This document shows, piece by piece, positions 1 to 5,485 of a stretch of DNA of 9,227 nucleotides. This stretch comes from JAAAOZ01 sp964496595. GTDB lineage: Bacteria; Chloroflexota; Anaerolineae; B4-G1; SLSP01. The number at the start of each line of letters is the position of its first letter. Positions within the stretch are counted from its first letter, which is position 1. The position numbers and the translations under genes are program-made. The notes beneath the pieces were generated by a model that saw only the letters and a program-made list of their open reading frames with translations, did not search any database and was not told the DNA's origin. The DNA lies in assembly GCA_964496595.1 (NCBI GenBank), contig CAZCAI010000171.1:1-9227 (forward strand), given 5' to 3'.

Positions 1-228
1 GGCTTCACTGGGGGTGGGCGCTTCAGCGCGAGGCACGCGAGTCGCCGGGCGCTGGTCGGCGTGAGGTATCGCCGTTGGCGGCTCCAGCGTGACCGGAGGC
101 AACTGCGCGGCCGGATCGATGCGCGGCGCGCTCAGGGTGCGGTAGAGCTGTCCGCCTCCGGCCAGCAGCACCCCGGCGAAGATCGCGCCGACGGCCAGCA
201 AAATCAACAGCGTGGATTTAGGTTTCAT
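1..228 (-). CDS. Membrane-anchored Pro-rich protein, N-terminus only
   Basis: The gene starts with ATG at 228-226 and runs off the window at base 1, leaving 76 codons. I do not recognise the family. The N-terminus is MKPK followed by an uninterrupted hydrophobic stretch at about residues 5-24 (LLILLAVGAIFAGVLLAGGG), which is either a signal anchor or an uncleaved signal peptide. After it comes a Pro/Ala/Arg-rich segment to the window edge, which looks like an extracytoplasmic linker leading to an unseen domain. The start is supported by AAGGAG at 236-241, seven bases upstream. It is the next gene after the TadG-like minor pilin, but a terminator-like hairpin lies between them, so it may not be fully co-transcribed. 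The layout (anchor plus Pro-rich linker) is compatible with a surface protein or another pilus accessory, but no function can be assigned from this piece. Confidence 0.8.
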   Translation of the reverse strand, partial: MKPKSTLLILLAVGAIFAGVLLAGGGQLYRTLSAPRIDPAAQLPPVTLEPPTAIPHADQRPATRVPRAEAPTPSEA

Positions 229-252
229 TGATTCTCTCCTTGATTCTCTCTT
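229..252 (-). repeat. Tandem 12-bp repeat carrying the ribosome binding site
   Basis: On the plus strand TGATTCTCTCCT (229-240) is followed at once by TGATTCTCTCTT (241-252), 11 of 12 identical. On the transcribed strand the copy next to the ATG at 228 forms the AAGGAG ribosome binding site at 236-241. The second copy has the weaker AAAGAG. It looks like a local duplication of the translation initiation region. Confidence 0.7.
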
Positions 253-294
253 TGTTTTTGATAGGTGAATGACAGAGCGGGAGCGGGATTCAGA

Positions 295-357
295 AGTAGG
301 GAGTAAAGGGGGCGATAACGTAGCCCCCCATACTGCATCATCCCCTGCTTCCCTACT
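295..357 (-). terminator. Terminator-like stem-loop after the last minor pilin
   Basis: GGGGGC (308-313) pairs with GCCCCC (323-328) around a 9-base loop. On the minus strand the stem is followed by TTTACT, a short and imperfect T tract. An outer pair, AGTAGGGA (295-302) with TCCCTACT (350-357), could enclose it, and the outer arm overlaps the TAG stop at 353-355. Position and form fit a factor-independent terminator or attenuator between the minor pilin operon and the gene starting at 228. The weak T tract leaves function uncertain. Confidence 0.5.
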
Positions 358-802
358 CATTTTCCTGCATCACGCCCCACGCAGGCCGGGCGCGGCCCCG
401 GACGGCGACGTGTACCGGCGGGACGCCGCGCAGCAGCAGGGGCTGCAAATCGGTCTGGCAGATGAGTTCCACTTGATTGGCCCACACTTGGGGCGCACCG
501 CAGGTCAACGAGCCGCGCAGGTTGGTCGCGGCGATGGCCTGAGCGACCTGTGCCGCTTCCGGCGTGAGAGCCACGCGCCCGGTGCGGACGTAGAGCGCCA
601 CGTTGAGTTCCTGGGCGGCGGCGTGCGCGGCGGCATCGGCGGCCATCTGCGCCAATCGGTAGGAGCGGTACATCATCCCTCCGTCCACGAGCACGGCCAC
701 CATCAGGAGCAGCACGGGCAACAGCACCAGGAGCCATATCAGAACTTGGCCCTGTTCATCGGGCAGCCGGGGCCGCTGATTTAAGCGGGACCTCAGTACC
801 AT
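353..802 (-). CDS. TadG-like minor pilin / Flp assembly protein (short)
   Basis: 149 aa, N-terminal type IVb pilin-like protein. It begins with a basic leader ending PDEQG (residues 14-18), then QVLIW and a hydrophobic helix to about residue 39. VDGGMMYRSYRLAQMAADAAAHAAA (39-63, described by its VDGG and ADAAAHAAA ends) is the classic TadG/TadE N-terminal pattern. The predicted peptidase site is G18|Q19. The +5 residue, usually Glu in Flp and TadE proteins, is Trp23; TadG proteins often lack this Glu, which is one reason for the TadG-like call. Two cysteines (101, 115) in the globular part could form a disulfide. Full TadG proteins are normally several hundred residues with a von Willebrand A domain; nothing like that is present. 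The ATG at 802-800 overlaps the stop of the upstream gene by 10 bases, implying translational coupling. An in-frame extension upstream to 946 is low-complexity Arg-rich and overlaps the neighbour. Confidence 0.85.
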   Translation of the reverse strand: MVLRSRLNQRPRLPDEQGQVLIWLLVLLPVLLLMVAVLVDGGMMYRSYRLAQMAADAAAHAAAQELNVALYVRTGRVALTPEAAQVAQAIAATNLRGSLTCGAPQVWANQVELICQTDLQPLLLRGVPPVHVAVRGRARPAWGVMQENE

Positions 803-1227
803 CGCGACTTCCACCGTTGCACGCGGAACGTGGCGGCTTGCCACAGCGTGACGCGCTCGCCGCCAAAGATGAGCGGGGCCAGGGGGATGTCGCCCACGGG
901 GACGGCCACGCCCACGCGGTTGGCGACGGTGCCGCCGCGCTGCCAACTATCAGCGTAGAGATGCCACGCCATCTGCGTGGCGTCCAGTCCATTGTCGGTC
1001 AGATTCCAGGCCGTGGCGCGATACGCCTGGTAAGCGGCCTGGTGGGGATTCAGGCTCTCGGCGGCGTAGCGGCCGCCGGTGAAAGCGGCTTGGTCGACGG
1101 CCAGCGCCACGAACAACACGCGCCCAAAGCCCAACACCCCCGCTAAGATCAGCAACAGCACGGGGAGCGCGATGAGCATTTCGATGGCGGCCTGCCCGCG
1201 TTCGTCGGGGAGACGTAGCTTCTTCAT
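793..1227 (-). CDS. tadE: TadE-like minor pilin (second copy)
   Basis: 144 aa. The sequence opens MKKLRLPDERG followed by QAAIEMLIALPVLLLILAG, giving a predicted prepilin peptidase site G11|Q12 with Glu16 at +5, as in TadE/TadF pseudopilins. A single hydrophobic helix spans about residues 14-34 and continues as an amphipathic helix with AVDQAAFTGGRYAAE, typical of TadE. The rest is a small globular domain of about 90 residues without recognisable catalytic motifs. TadE-type proteins are processed by TadV/CpaA and are needed for Flp pilus assembly. The ATG at 1227-1225 is chosen because it gives the short basic leader; GGGAGG at 1239-1244 lies 11 bases upstream and overlaps the stop codon of the preceding minor pilin, so the two are probably coupled. 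Its own stop overlaps the next gene by 10 bases. Confidence 0.9.
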   Translation of the reverse strand: MKKLRLPDERGQAAIEMLIALPVLLLILAGVLGFGRVLFVALAVDQAAFTGGRYAAESLNPHQAAYQAYRATAWNLTDNGLDATQMAWHLYADSWQRGGTVANRVGVAVPVGDIPLAPLIFGGERVTLWQAATFRVQRWKSRWY

Positions 1228-1243
1228 TATTATGACTGCCTCC

Positions 1244-1681
1244 CTATTCAAACGCGCCGGGCGGGGGCGGACCGGGATAGAACTGCTCCCAGCGGGTGAA
1301 GGCCCCGGCGGTGATCTCCGGGGCGGCCAGGTCCCAGAGCAAAAGCGCGGGGGCCTGGTAGCGGGCGGTGGCGTGGACGCCGCGCGGCACATCTAAGCGG
1401 TAGAGCGCCGTCTGCTCCGCGAAGTCCACGTTAGACCCGGATATAAAGCGGGCGGCCCAGTCCTGCCCGGCCGCTAAGCTGTTGGCCTTGCCCGCCATCG
1501 TGGTAACGTCCTGGGCGTAGGCCGCGTGATTCAAGCGCACCCAGTAGGCCCAGCCCACGCCGATGATGGCCCCCGTCAAGAACAGAAAGACCGGGAGCAC
1601 CAGCAGCAGCTCGATGAGCGCCTGGCCGGATTCGTCGGGAAGCGACCGGGACGCCGTTTGCTTGTGTTTCGCATTTTTCAT
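1244..1681 (-). CDS. tadE: TadE-like minor pilin (first copy)
   Basis: 145 aa from the ATG at 1681-1679. The leader is basic (MKNAKHKQTASRSLPDESG), with a predicted processing site G19|Q20 and Glu24 at +5 in QALIELLL. A hydrophobic segment covers about residues 22-43, followed by WVRLNHAAYAQDVTTMAG, which fits the extended N-terminal helix of TadE-like pseudopilins. The C-terminus ends in a short Pro run (PGPPPPGAFE). The start is chosen because GGAGG at 1690-1694 sits 8 bases before this ATG, but only 2 bases before the ATG at 1687-1685; a TTG at 1696 is less likely. It is the first gene after the pilin and is separated from it by a strong stem-loop, consistent with lower expression of a minor subunit. 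Confidence 0.9.
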   Translation of the reverse strand: MKNAKHKQTASRSLPDESGQALIELLLVLPVFLFLTGAIIGVGWAYWVRLNHAAYAQDVTTMAGKANSLAAGQDWAARFISGSNVDFAEQTALYRLDVPRGVHATARYQAPALLLWDLAAPEITAGAFTRWEQFYPGPPPPGAFE

Positions 1682-1705
1682 CGCCATCACCTCCAAGATG
1701 GATGC

Positions 1706-1732
1706 GGGAGGGCGACGGAGCGCCGCCCTCCC
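1706..1732 (-). promoter_or_regulatory. Intercistronic stem-loop between flp and tadE
   Basis: GGGAGGGCG (1706-1714) and CGCCCTCCC (1724-1732) form a perfect 9-bp stem. One A/C mismatch and two more G-C pairs close on a 3-base loop (1718-1720). It begins 26 bases after the flp stop and ends 11 bases before the tadE ribosome binding site. No T tract follows on the minus strand, so it is not a standard terminator. Such a structure could protect the 3' end of pilin mRNA or attenuate the downstream genes (inference). Confidence 0.65.
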
Positions 1733-1758
1733 AAGGTATAAACGTCTGATGCGAACGC

Positions 1759-2043
1759 CTAGGGCGAGGAGATGCCGAGCGAGTTGACGCTGTTGGTCGC
1801 CTCGCCGTACTTGCCCTGAATGGCGCGGTAGAGGGCCATCACCGCCGCGGCCACCACGAAGACGCCCGCGATGGCGATGATGTACTCCAGCAAGCCCTGC
1901 CCTTCCTCGCGGCCCAGGGCCGAGGGCATATCGCCGCGCCGCAGCGCGTGCAGGCGGCGGACGACAGGCAGTTCTGCCGCGCGATTGCGCAAGCGCAACG
2001 CCGTCAGCGGCAGGGTGTGAGAAACAGTGCGACGGATGTTCAT
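1759..2043 (-). CDS. flp: Flp-family type IVb pilin precursor (major pilin)
   Basis: 94-aa prepilin. The processing site is clear: REEG48|QGLLEYIIAIAG, with Glu53 at +5 and Tyr54 at +6, the Glu-Tyr pair that defines Flp pilins. A hydrophobic helix covers about residues 51-71, then a short tail YRAIQGKYGEATNSVNSLGISSP gives a mature pilin of 46 residues, normal for the family. The leader is 48 residues, basic and Arg-rich, which is much longer than the usual 10-25. The ATG at 2043 is well supported by AGGAGGT at 2054-2060 (10-base spacer). A later ATG at 1929 would give a normal 10-residue leader but has no ribosome binding site. It sits after tadC with a 213-base gap and ahead of three minor pilins, as expected for the main subunit. 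Confidence 0.93.
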   Translation of the reverse strand: MNIRRTVSHTLPLTALRLRNRAAELPVVRRLHALRRGDMPSALGREEGQGLLEYIIAIAGVFVVAAAVMALYRAIQGKYGEATNSVNSLGISSP

Positions 2044-2053
2044 TGGTTGAGTT

Positions 2054-2060
2054 ACCTCCT
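2054..2060 (-). promoter_or_regulatory. Strong ribosome binding site for flp
   Basis: AGGAGGT on the minus strand lies 10 bases before the ATG at 2043. It decides in favour of the long-leader start over the internal ATG at 1929, and it is one of the best Shine-Dalgarno matches in the window, consistent with high pilin output. Confidence 0.75.
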
Positions 2061-2091
2061 GGTGAAAATTAGTTGAAAGTTTCGAGTTGCG

Positions 2092-2229
2092 TTAAAAGTT
2101 GACCATTTGGCGCCCGATGCGCCTGAGCGGTGTAAGCTGGTTCTGTGATTGGTTTGGCGGGCCTCCTTGATATGATGTAATAGGGATTGAGTATTCGCTT
2201 GTATGAGAGGGCATATCAGCCCGGAGCAT
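2092..2229 (-). CDS. Possible 45-codon ORF in the tadC-flp gap
   Basis: An ATG at 2229-2227 opens a frame of 45 codons ending in TAA at 2094-2092. The predicted peptide begins MLRADMPSHTSEYSIPITSY, is polar, rich in Gln, Asn, Pro and Ser, and has no membrane segment or recognised motif. Just upstream is an unusually complete Shine-Dalgarno sequence (2228-2240), but it lies only about 2 bases from the ATG when aligned on GGAGG, which is tight for initiation. The composition is less GC-rich than neighbouring genes, as expected for noncoding DNA too. It could be a leader peptide of the pilin transcript or a chance frame; I favour chance slightly. Confidence 0.25.
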   Translation of the reverse strand: MLRADMPSHTSEYSIPITSYQGGPPNQSQNQLTPLRRIGRQMVNF

Positions 2230-2240
2230 CACCTCCTTTC
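2228..2240 (-). promoter_or_regulatory. Extended anti-16S (Shine-Dalgarno) sequence
   Basis: On the minus strand GAAAGGAGGTGAT matches 13 bases of the complement of the usual bacterial 16S rRNA 3' end. It lies 17 bases after the tadC stop. The nearest ATG (2229) overlaps its edge and the flp start is about 185 bases away, so its target is unclear. It could drive the small ORF at 2092-2229 or act as a ribosome standby site. Confidence 0.5.
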
Positions 2241-2241
2241 G

Positions 2242-2257
2242 GGCCAGCATTCCGGCC
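2242..2257 (-). promoter_or_regulatory. Small hairpin on the tadC stop codon
   Basis: On the transcript GGCCGG, loop AAUG, CUGGCC form a 6-bp stem containing one G-U pair. The first G is the last base of the tadC TAG stop. The extended Shine-Dalgarno follows at once. There is no U tract, so it is not a canonical terminator. Confidence 0.4.
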
Positions 2258-3165
2258 TACAAAAACCCACCGGAACCCAGACTGGTAAAGGCGCGCAGCG
2301 CGCCGGGGGCGGCCAGCACCAGCAGCGTGGCTAAAACCGCAAAGAACGCCGGAACGATCATCAAGACCGTGTTGCGGTAGCCGCGCGCCGTGATGCGCTG
2401 CGTCAGCTCCGCGCGCAGTTCGGCGGCGAGGTCGCGCAACGGCTCCCCCACGCCGCCGCCCAGGCGGGCCGCCGTCCTGACCAATGAAGCGAACGGGATC
2501 AGCGGCGGGAGATTGCCATTGGATTCCAGCAGCGTGTCAATCCCGGCGGCCAGGTCGCCGCTGACGCTGTATTGGGCCGCCACGTCGCGCAACTCGGCGA
2601 CAAACACGCCGCCGGGGCGCTCGGCCAGGCGATGAATGGCCAGCGGCAACGGATAGCCCGCGGCCAGAAAGTTCGCCAGGCGATCCAAGGCCGACGCCAT
2701 ATCCGCGATCATCTGGTCATCGCGGCGGGCCACGCGGTTCTTGAGATCCATCGCGGGCAGGAAGAAGCCGAGCACGCCGGCGCCCAGGGCCACGGGCAAG
2801 CCCAGGCCTGGATCAAAGCCCCCGATGCTGGCCAGCAACACGCCGAAGCCCAAGCCCACCACGGCCAGCAGAGCGGCGCTGGCGATCTGGTAGGCGTAGA
2901 ACGTCCGGGTGTCGGGATACAAGGCCCCGGCGCGCTGCCAGAACCCAGCCTGCTTGAGGCGCGTCTCCACGTCGGCGGCATTGCGCCGTCCCAGCAGGCC
3001 CTCGGCCCACGCGCCGAACAGGCGGTCGACCAGGGGCCGCCGGGCCTGCACCTGCTCCAGGCCCCCGCTCAGCGTGACCCGGCGCGGGGCGCGGCGCTGT
3101 CCGGCGCTGACGATCAGGAACGTGCCCACGCCGCCCAAGAACGCAAACCACAGCGCGGATGTCAT
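2257..3165 (-). CDS. tadC: TadC-like inner-membrane platform protein
   Basis: 302 aa, type II secretion F (T2SSF/GspF) superfamily, working with TadB as the membrane platform that couples TadA to pilin assembly. Membrane segments are visible at about residues 4-20, 92-113, 121-138 and 267-289. The cytoplasmic T2SSF helical domain lies at about 150-265, containing MIADMASALDRLANFLAAGYPLPLAI and later LRDLAAELRAELTQRITARGYRNTVLMIVPAFF, the usual run into the final membrane helix. Length fits the family (about 280-330). The ATG at 3165-3163 overlaps the tadB TGA as ATGA, so the two are translationally coupled. The same frame stays open upstream to 4032, but that part reads through tadB in the wrong frame and is Arg/Gly-rich. 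The stop lies 213 bases before flp. Confidence 0.92.
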   Translation of the reverse strand: MTSALWFAFLGGVGTFLIVSAGQRRAPRRVTLSGGLEQVQARRPLVDRLFGAWAEGLLGRRNAADVETRLKQAGFWQRAGALYPDTRTFYAYQIASAALLAVVGLGFGVLLASIGGFDPGLGLPVALGAGVLGFFLPAMDLKNRVARRDDQMIADMASALDRLANFLAAGYPLPLAIHRLAERPGGVFVAELRDVAAQYSVSGDLAAGIDTLLESNGNLPPLIPFASLVRTAARLGGGVGEPLRDLAAELRAELTQRITARGYRNTVLMIVPAFFAVLATLLVLAAPGALRAFTSLGSGGFL

Positions 3166-4049
3166 TGCGCCGCCCCCTGAGCGTCCAGGTCGAGTCCCGC
3201 TTTGGCGATCTTCTGGGAGAGCAGATAGGCCACGCCGGAGAAGACGATGGCGACGCCCAGCACGATCTGGCCTTCCAAGGTTCTGTAAAAGCCGCCTTCG
3301 TACTGGCTCATCACCAGCTTGAGCAGGGCCAGGAATCCAAATGGCGCGACGGCCACGATGGCCCCTTCCAACTTGGGCTGCGTCTGGCGCGCGCGGATCT
3401 CGTTCTGAATCTGCATCACGCCGCGCATCAGGCTCTGTAACCCTTCCAACACCGTCTTGAGCTTGCCGCCCTGCTGCTCGCGCACGGCCAGGGCCTCGGC
3501 CAGCATATCGAAGTAGGGATTGCGGCGGCGCTCGGCCACCTGATAGACCGCGTCGCTGATGGCCGTCCCGGTCTGCAACGCCGTGACCACCTGCACGAAA
3601 TCGCCGCGCACGGGTTCCAGCATAAAGGGCGTCGCCTCTTGCAGGGCCGCGTTGAGGTTCGGATTGGCGCTGTAGGCGCGCAGCAGCGTTTCGATACTTT
3701 GACTGAGCGCGGCGAGGTACGCGCGCCGGAAGCGTTCCTGGCGGGCCATCCAGACCTGCCAGTAGACCACCGGGCCGATCAAAAGCACCACGCCGGAGAG
3801 CACCGTCGGCCCCAGGAGCACCAGCGCCCCGCCGGACAGGCCCGCGCCGATGGCCAACCCGGTGAGTAGGAACTCGCGGGCCGAGAGGGGCACGTCGGCG
3901 GCCTGTAACTTGGCCTCCAGGCGGGCTAACGCGCCGCGCTGGTGGGCGGGCACGACCCGCGCAAAGACCCGCGTCGTCGCCCCGATCCAGGCCAGCAACA
4001 CCCCGGCGGCGGCTAAGGCCGCAAAAATCCACGTCGTTGAAGTTGTCAT
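3162..4049 (-). CDS. tadB: TadB-like inner-membrane platform protein
   Basis: 295 aa T2SSF family protein. Membrane segments are at about residues 8-24, 61-98 (two closely spaced), 229-247 and 260-278. The T2SSF domain occupies about 108-228: AALSQSIETLLRAYSANPNLNAALQ, then a second helical half with ALAVREQQGGKLKTVLEGLQSLMRGVMQIQNEIRARQTQPKLEGA leading into the C-terminal helices. The GGKL segment and the following EIRA-rich helix are typical of TadB. It forms the platform with TadC and interacts with the TadA ATPase on the cytoplasmic side (family knowledge). The ATG at 4049 has AAGGAG at 4061-4066, 11 bases upstream. The stop overlaps the tadC start by 4 bases. The 89 bases separating it from the prepilin peptidase hold no feature I can support. 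Confidence 0.93.
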   Translation of the reverse strand: MTTSTTWIFAALAAAGVLLAWIGATTRVFARVVPAHQRGALARLEAKLQAADVPLSAREFLLTGLAIGAGLSGGALVLLGPTVLSGVVLLIGPVVYWQVWMARQERFRRAYLAALSQSIETLLRAYSANPNLNAALQEATPFMLEPVRGDFVQVVTALQTGTAISDAVYQVAERRRNPYFDMLAEALAVREQQGGKLKTVLEGLQSLMRGVMQIQNEIRARQTQPKLEGAIVAVAPFGFLALLKLVMSQYEGGFYRTLEGQIVLGVAIVFSGVAYLLSQKIAKAGLDLDAQGAAQ

Positions 4050-4138
4050 TGCCTCACTTTCTCCTTGATTCGTTCTTAGTCTGTCGTCTCATCTCATCGG
4101 CGGGTAGTCCCCCGCGGCAAGCGATTCGCCTCCCCGCC

Positions 4139-4774
4139 TCACCAAACGCCAGCGCCGCGCAGCGCGAGGTAGCCCCACGTCCCCAGGGCCAGCCACGGCA
4201 GTAGGGGATGATATCCCCGCGCGCCGGTGTGGGCCGGGAACCGCAAGCGCCGCACGTCGTGGAGGACGCTGCCCAGCGCCAGCGGCGTGGCCCAACCGTG
4301 CCGCCGGATCACGGCTAAGATGCAACCTAGTTCCACCGCGCCGCCCAGCGCTAAGGCCAGGCGCGCATCGGGAAACAGGGCCAGCAGCGTGGCGCAGACC
4401 TTGCCGTCGCCCGCGCCCCAGACGCCGATCAGCGTCAGGATCAGACTGCAAATCCAACTCGCCACCAGCACGCGCGACTCCGGCCCCGCCAGTCCGGCGC
4501 AGAACGCTGCCATGCCTGCGGGCCAGATGGCCCACCTGGTATCCGAGGCGAGCACCATCGCCAACGCCCCGGCCACGGCCAGGCCGCCGGGCCAGACGGC
4601 CCCATCGGGCGGCGCGACGAAGATACGAAGCAGTCCCGCAAGCACCACCGGTCCCGCCGTCGCCCACGCCGGGACGGCGCGGGTGCGCACGTCCAGTCTC
4701 GCCAGCGCTGCCAACCAGATCGTCAAGCCTGTGATGACGCTGGCGAACGTTACCACGTCCACATCGAAGTTCAT
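4139..4774 (-). CDS. tadV: TadV/CpaA-type prepilin peptidase
   Basis: 211-aa polytopic membrane aspartic peptidase (family A24) that cleaves the leader of Flp and TadE-like prepilins at G|Q. The two catalytic aspartates are visible: Asp28 in LARLDVRTRAVPAW (the D-x5-VP motif) and Asp123 in GAGDGK (residues 120-125, the GxGDxK motif). Five to seven hydrophobic helices cover most of the protein, and the C-terminus has HPLLPWLALG, like the conserved final helix of the family. There is no N-terminal zinc/methyltransferase domain as in PilD, as expected for TadV/CpaA, though it is somewhat longer than the usual 150-180 aa. The ATG at 4774 follows a purine-rich tract with AAGG/AAGGAG motifs. It lies 88 bases after the 55-aa gene. 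Its presence beside flp and tadB/C completes the processing machinery. Confidence 0.92.
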   Translation of the reverse strand: MNFDVDVVTFASVITGLTIWLAALARLDVRTRAVPAWATAGPVVLAGLLRIFVAPPDGAVWPGGLAVAGALAMVLASDTRWAIWPAGMAAFCAGLAGPESRVLVASWICSLILTLIGVWGAGDGKVCATLLALFPDARLALALGGAVELGCILAVIRRHGWATPLALGSVLHDVRRLRFPAHTGARGYHPLLPWLALGTWGYLALRGAGVW

Positions 4775-4862
4775 CTCTCCTTCCTTTCTCCAATTCTCCC
4801 TTCTCCCTTCCTGTGAATCCTGCTACATCCCTTTCGGGGCAATATTCGATCTAGGGACCGCC

Positions 4863-5030
4863 TTACGCCCCGGACAGGGCGGGCAATCCCGCGAGCCACT
4901 CGGCTATCAAACTGTCCAGGCCGACGCCGGTGAGCGCTAAGAACAGCAAACTGATCACGCCCGCGACCAGCATCAGGCCCACGAGCCATTCGGCGGCGCC
5001 ACCCGCGTGGGCGCCATACATAAATCGCAT
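4863..5030 (-). CDS. 55-aa single-pass membrane protein
   Basis: A short gene with ATG at 5030-5028 and TAA at 4865-4863. AGGAGG at 5040-5045 lies 9 bases upstream, a strong match. The protein opens MRFMYGAHAGGAAEWLVGLM and has one hydrophobic helix at about residues 15-36, then an acidic/hydrophobic tail GLDSLIAEWLAGLPALSGA. It resembles Flp pilins in size and in having Glu14-Trp15 at the start of the helix, but the spacing is not canonical: with Glu at +5 the residue before the cut would be Ala9, and cutting after Gly10 puts Glu at +4. I do not recognise the family. It may be a second pilin-like subunit or a small membrane partner of the platform. Its start lies inside the tail of the upstream frame (58-base overlap), so one of the two ends or starts may be misjudged, but the ribosome binding site argues that this gene is real. 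Confidence 0.72.
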   Translation of the reverse strand: MRFMYGAHAGGAAEWLVGLMLVAGVISLLFLALTGVGLDSLIAEWLAGLPALSGA

Positions 5031-5485
5031 TGGTAATCTCCTCCTGATTTGAAATTGAGCAGCCCAGACCCGGTGTCCCGGTTCTGATGGCGGTGCTCCT
5101 CCCGGACGCGCCCCAGCAGGCGGCGCAACTCCGGAGATGACAACTCGGCGGCCACGGTGCGCAGGTAGGCCTCCGGCCCTTCGATGGTGAGCAGGTCCCG
5201 ATGCACCCGCAGCCGTTGCCAGAGCAGGCCCGAATCGGCGGCGTGCTCGTCCAGAGCCAACAGCCAGGCCGTGCTCAATGACGCGCCACAGTCTAAGTGA
5301 AAGTGCAAGCTCGCCGCCAACTCAGCCACCGCCTGCCGCACGCGGCGTTGTTCGGCGCGGGAGAGGGCGAGGCGAGGCGCGGCAACGCCGCACCAGCTCC
5401 GGCCCATAGAGAGCGTCAGCAAGCCCACGCCCAGCGCCGTCAGTCCAGACGGGATCAGGCGCAGCAGCAGATCAACGCCGGTCAT
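4973..5485 (-). CDS. Truncated T2SSF/TadB-like protein (half domain)
   Basis: 170 aa by frame. One membrane segment at about residues 6-28 (LRLIPSGLTALGVGLLTLSMG) is followed by a cytoplasmic helical region at 50-136. This includes AVAELAASLHFHLDCGASLSTAWLLALDE and AYLRTVAAELSSPELRRLLGRVREEHRHQ, which match the pattern of one T2SSF half (helix, G-x-SL turn, helix, SPELRRLL helix). The second half and the C-terminal membrane helices of TadB/TadC are missing. From about residue 137 (GSGLLNFKSGG onward) the sequence looks like read-through over the ribosome binding site and start of the next gene, so the functional protein may end near there only if a different stop is used; no earlier in-frame stop exists. 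The ATG at 5485 overlaps the TGA of the SH3b gene as ATGA, with GGAGG 7 bases upstream. Role inferred: accessory to the TadB/C platform, or a degenerate paralogue. Confidence 0.75.
   Translation of the reverse strand: MTGVDLLLRLIPSGLTALGVGLLTLSMGRSWCGVAAPRLALSRAEQRRVRQAVAELAASLHFHLDCGASLSTAWLLALDEHAADSGLLWQRLRVHRDLLTIEGPEAYLRTVAAELSSPELRRLLGRVREEHRHQNRDTGSGLLNFKSGGDYQCDLCMAPTRVAPPNGSWA

Noticed and set aside
793..1392. Upstream extension of the second TadE-like gene to 1392
   Set aside because: The extension overlaps the previous minor pilin and would bury the prepilin leader; ATG 1227 gives an 11-residue leader.
2228..2240. A fragment of the 16S rRNA 3' end on the plus strand
   Set aside because: Only 13 bases match and no other rRNA sequence surrounds them; a strong Shine-Dalgarno on the minus strand explains it.
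2044..2256. A sigma-70 promoter for flp in the tadC-flp gap
   Set aside because: I found no pair of -35 and -10 boxes at proper spacing on the minus strand; AT-richer patches at 2170-2210 and 2065-2100 are suggestive only.
2572..3180. Long plus-strand frames opposite tadC, tadV and tadZ (for example 2572-3180, 4227-4940, 7675-8376)
   Set aside because: All are Arg/Ala/Gln-rich, lack recognisable domains and lie opposite well-supported genes in GC-rich DNA, where spurious frames are common.
2257..4032. A 591-codon open frame that could be read as a TadB-TadC fusion
   Set aside because: The part above 3165 is an Arg/Gly-rich shadow of tadB in another frame; tadB and tadC each have a complete fold and meet in a normal ATGA overlap.
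4775..4862. A regulatory element in the purine-rich tract before the prepilin peptidase
   Set aside because: The tract consists of repeated GGAG/AAGG motifs that explain ribosome binding; no stem-loop or promoter could be supported.
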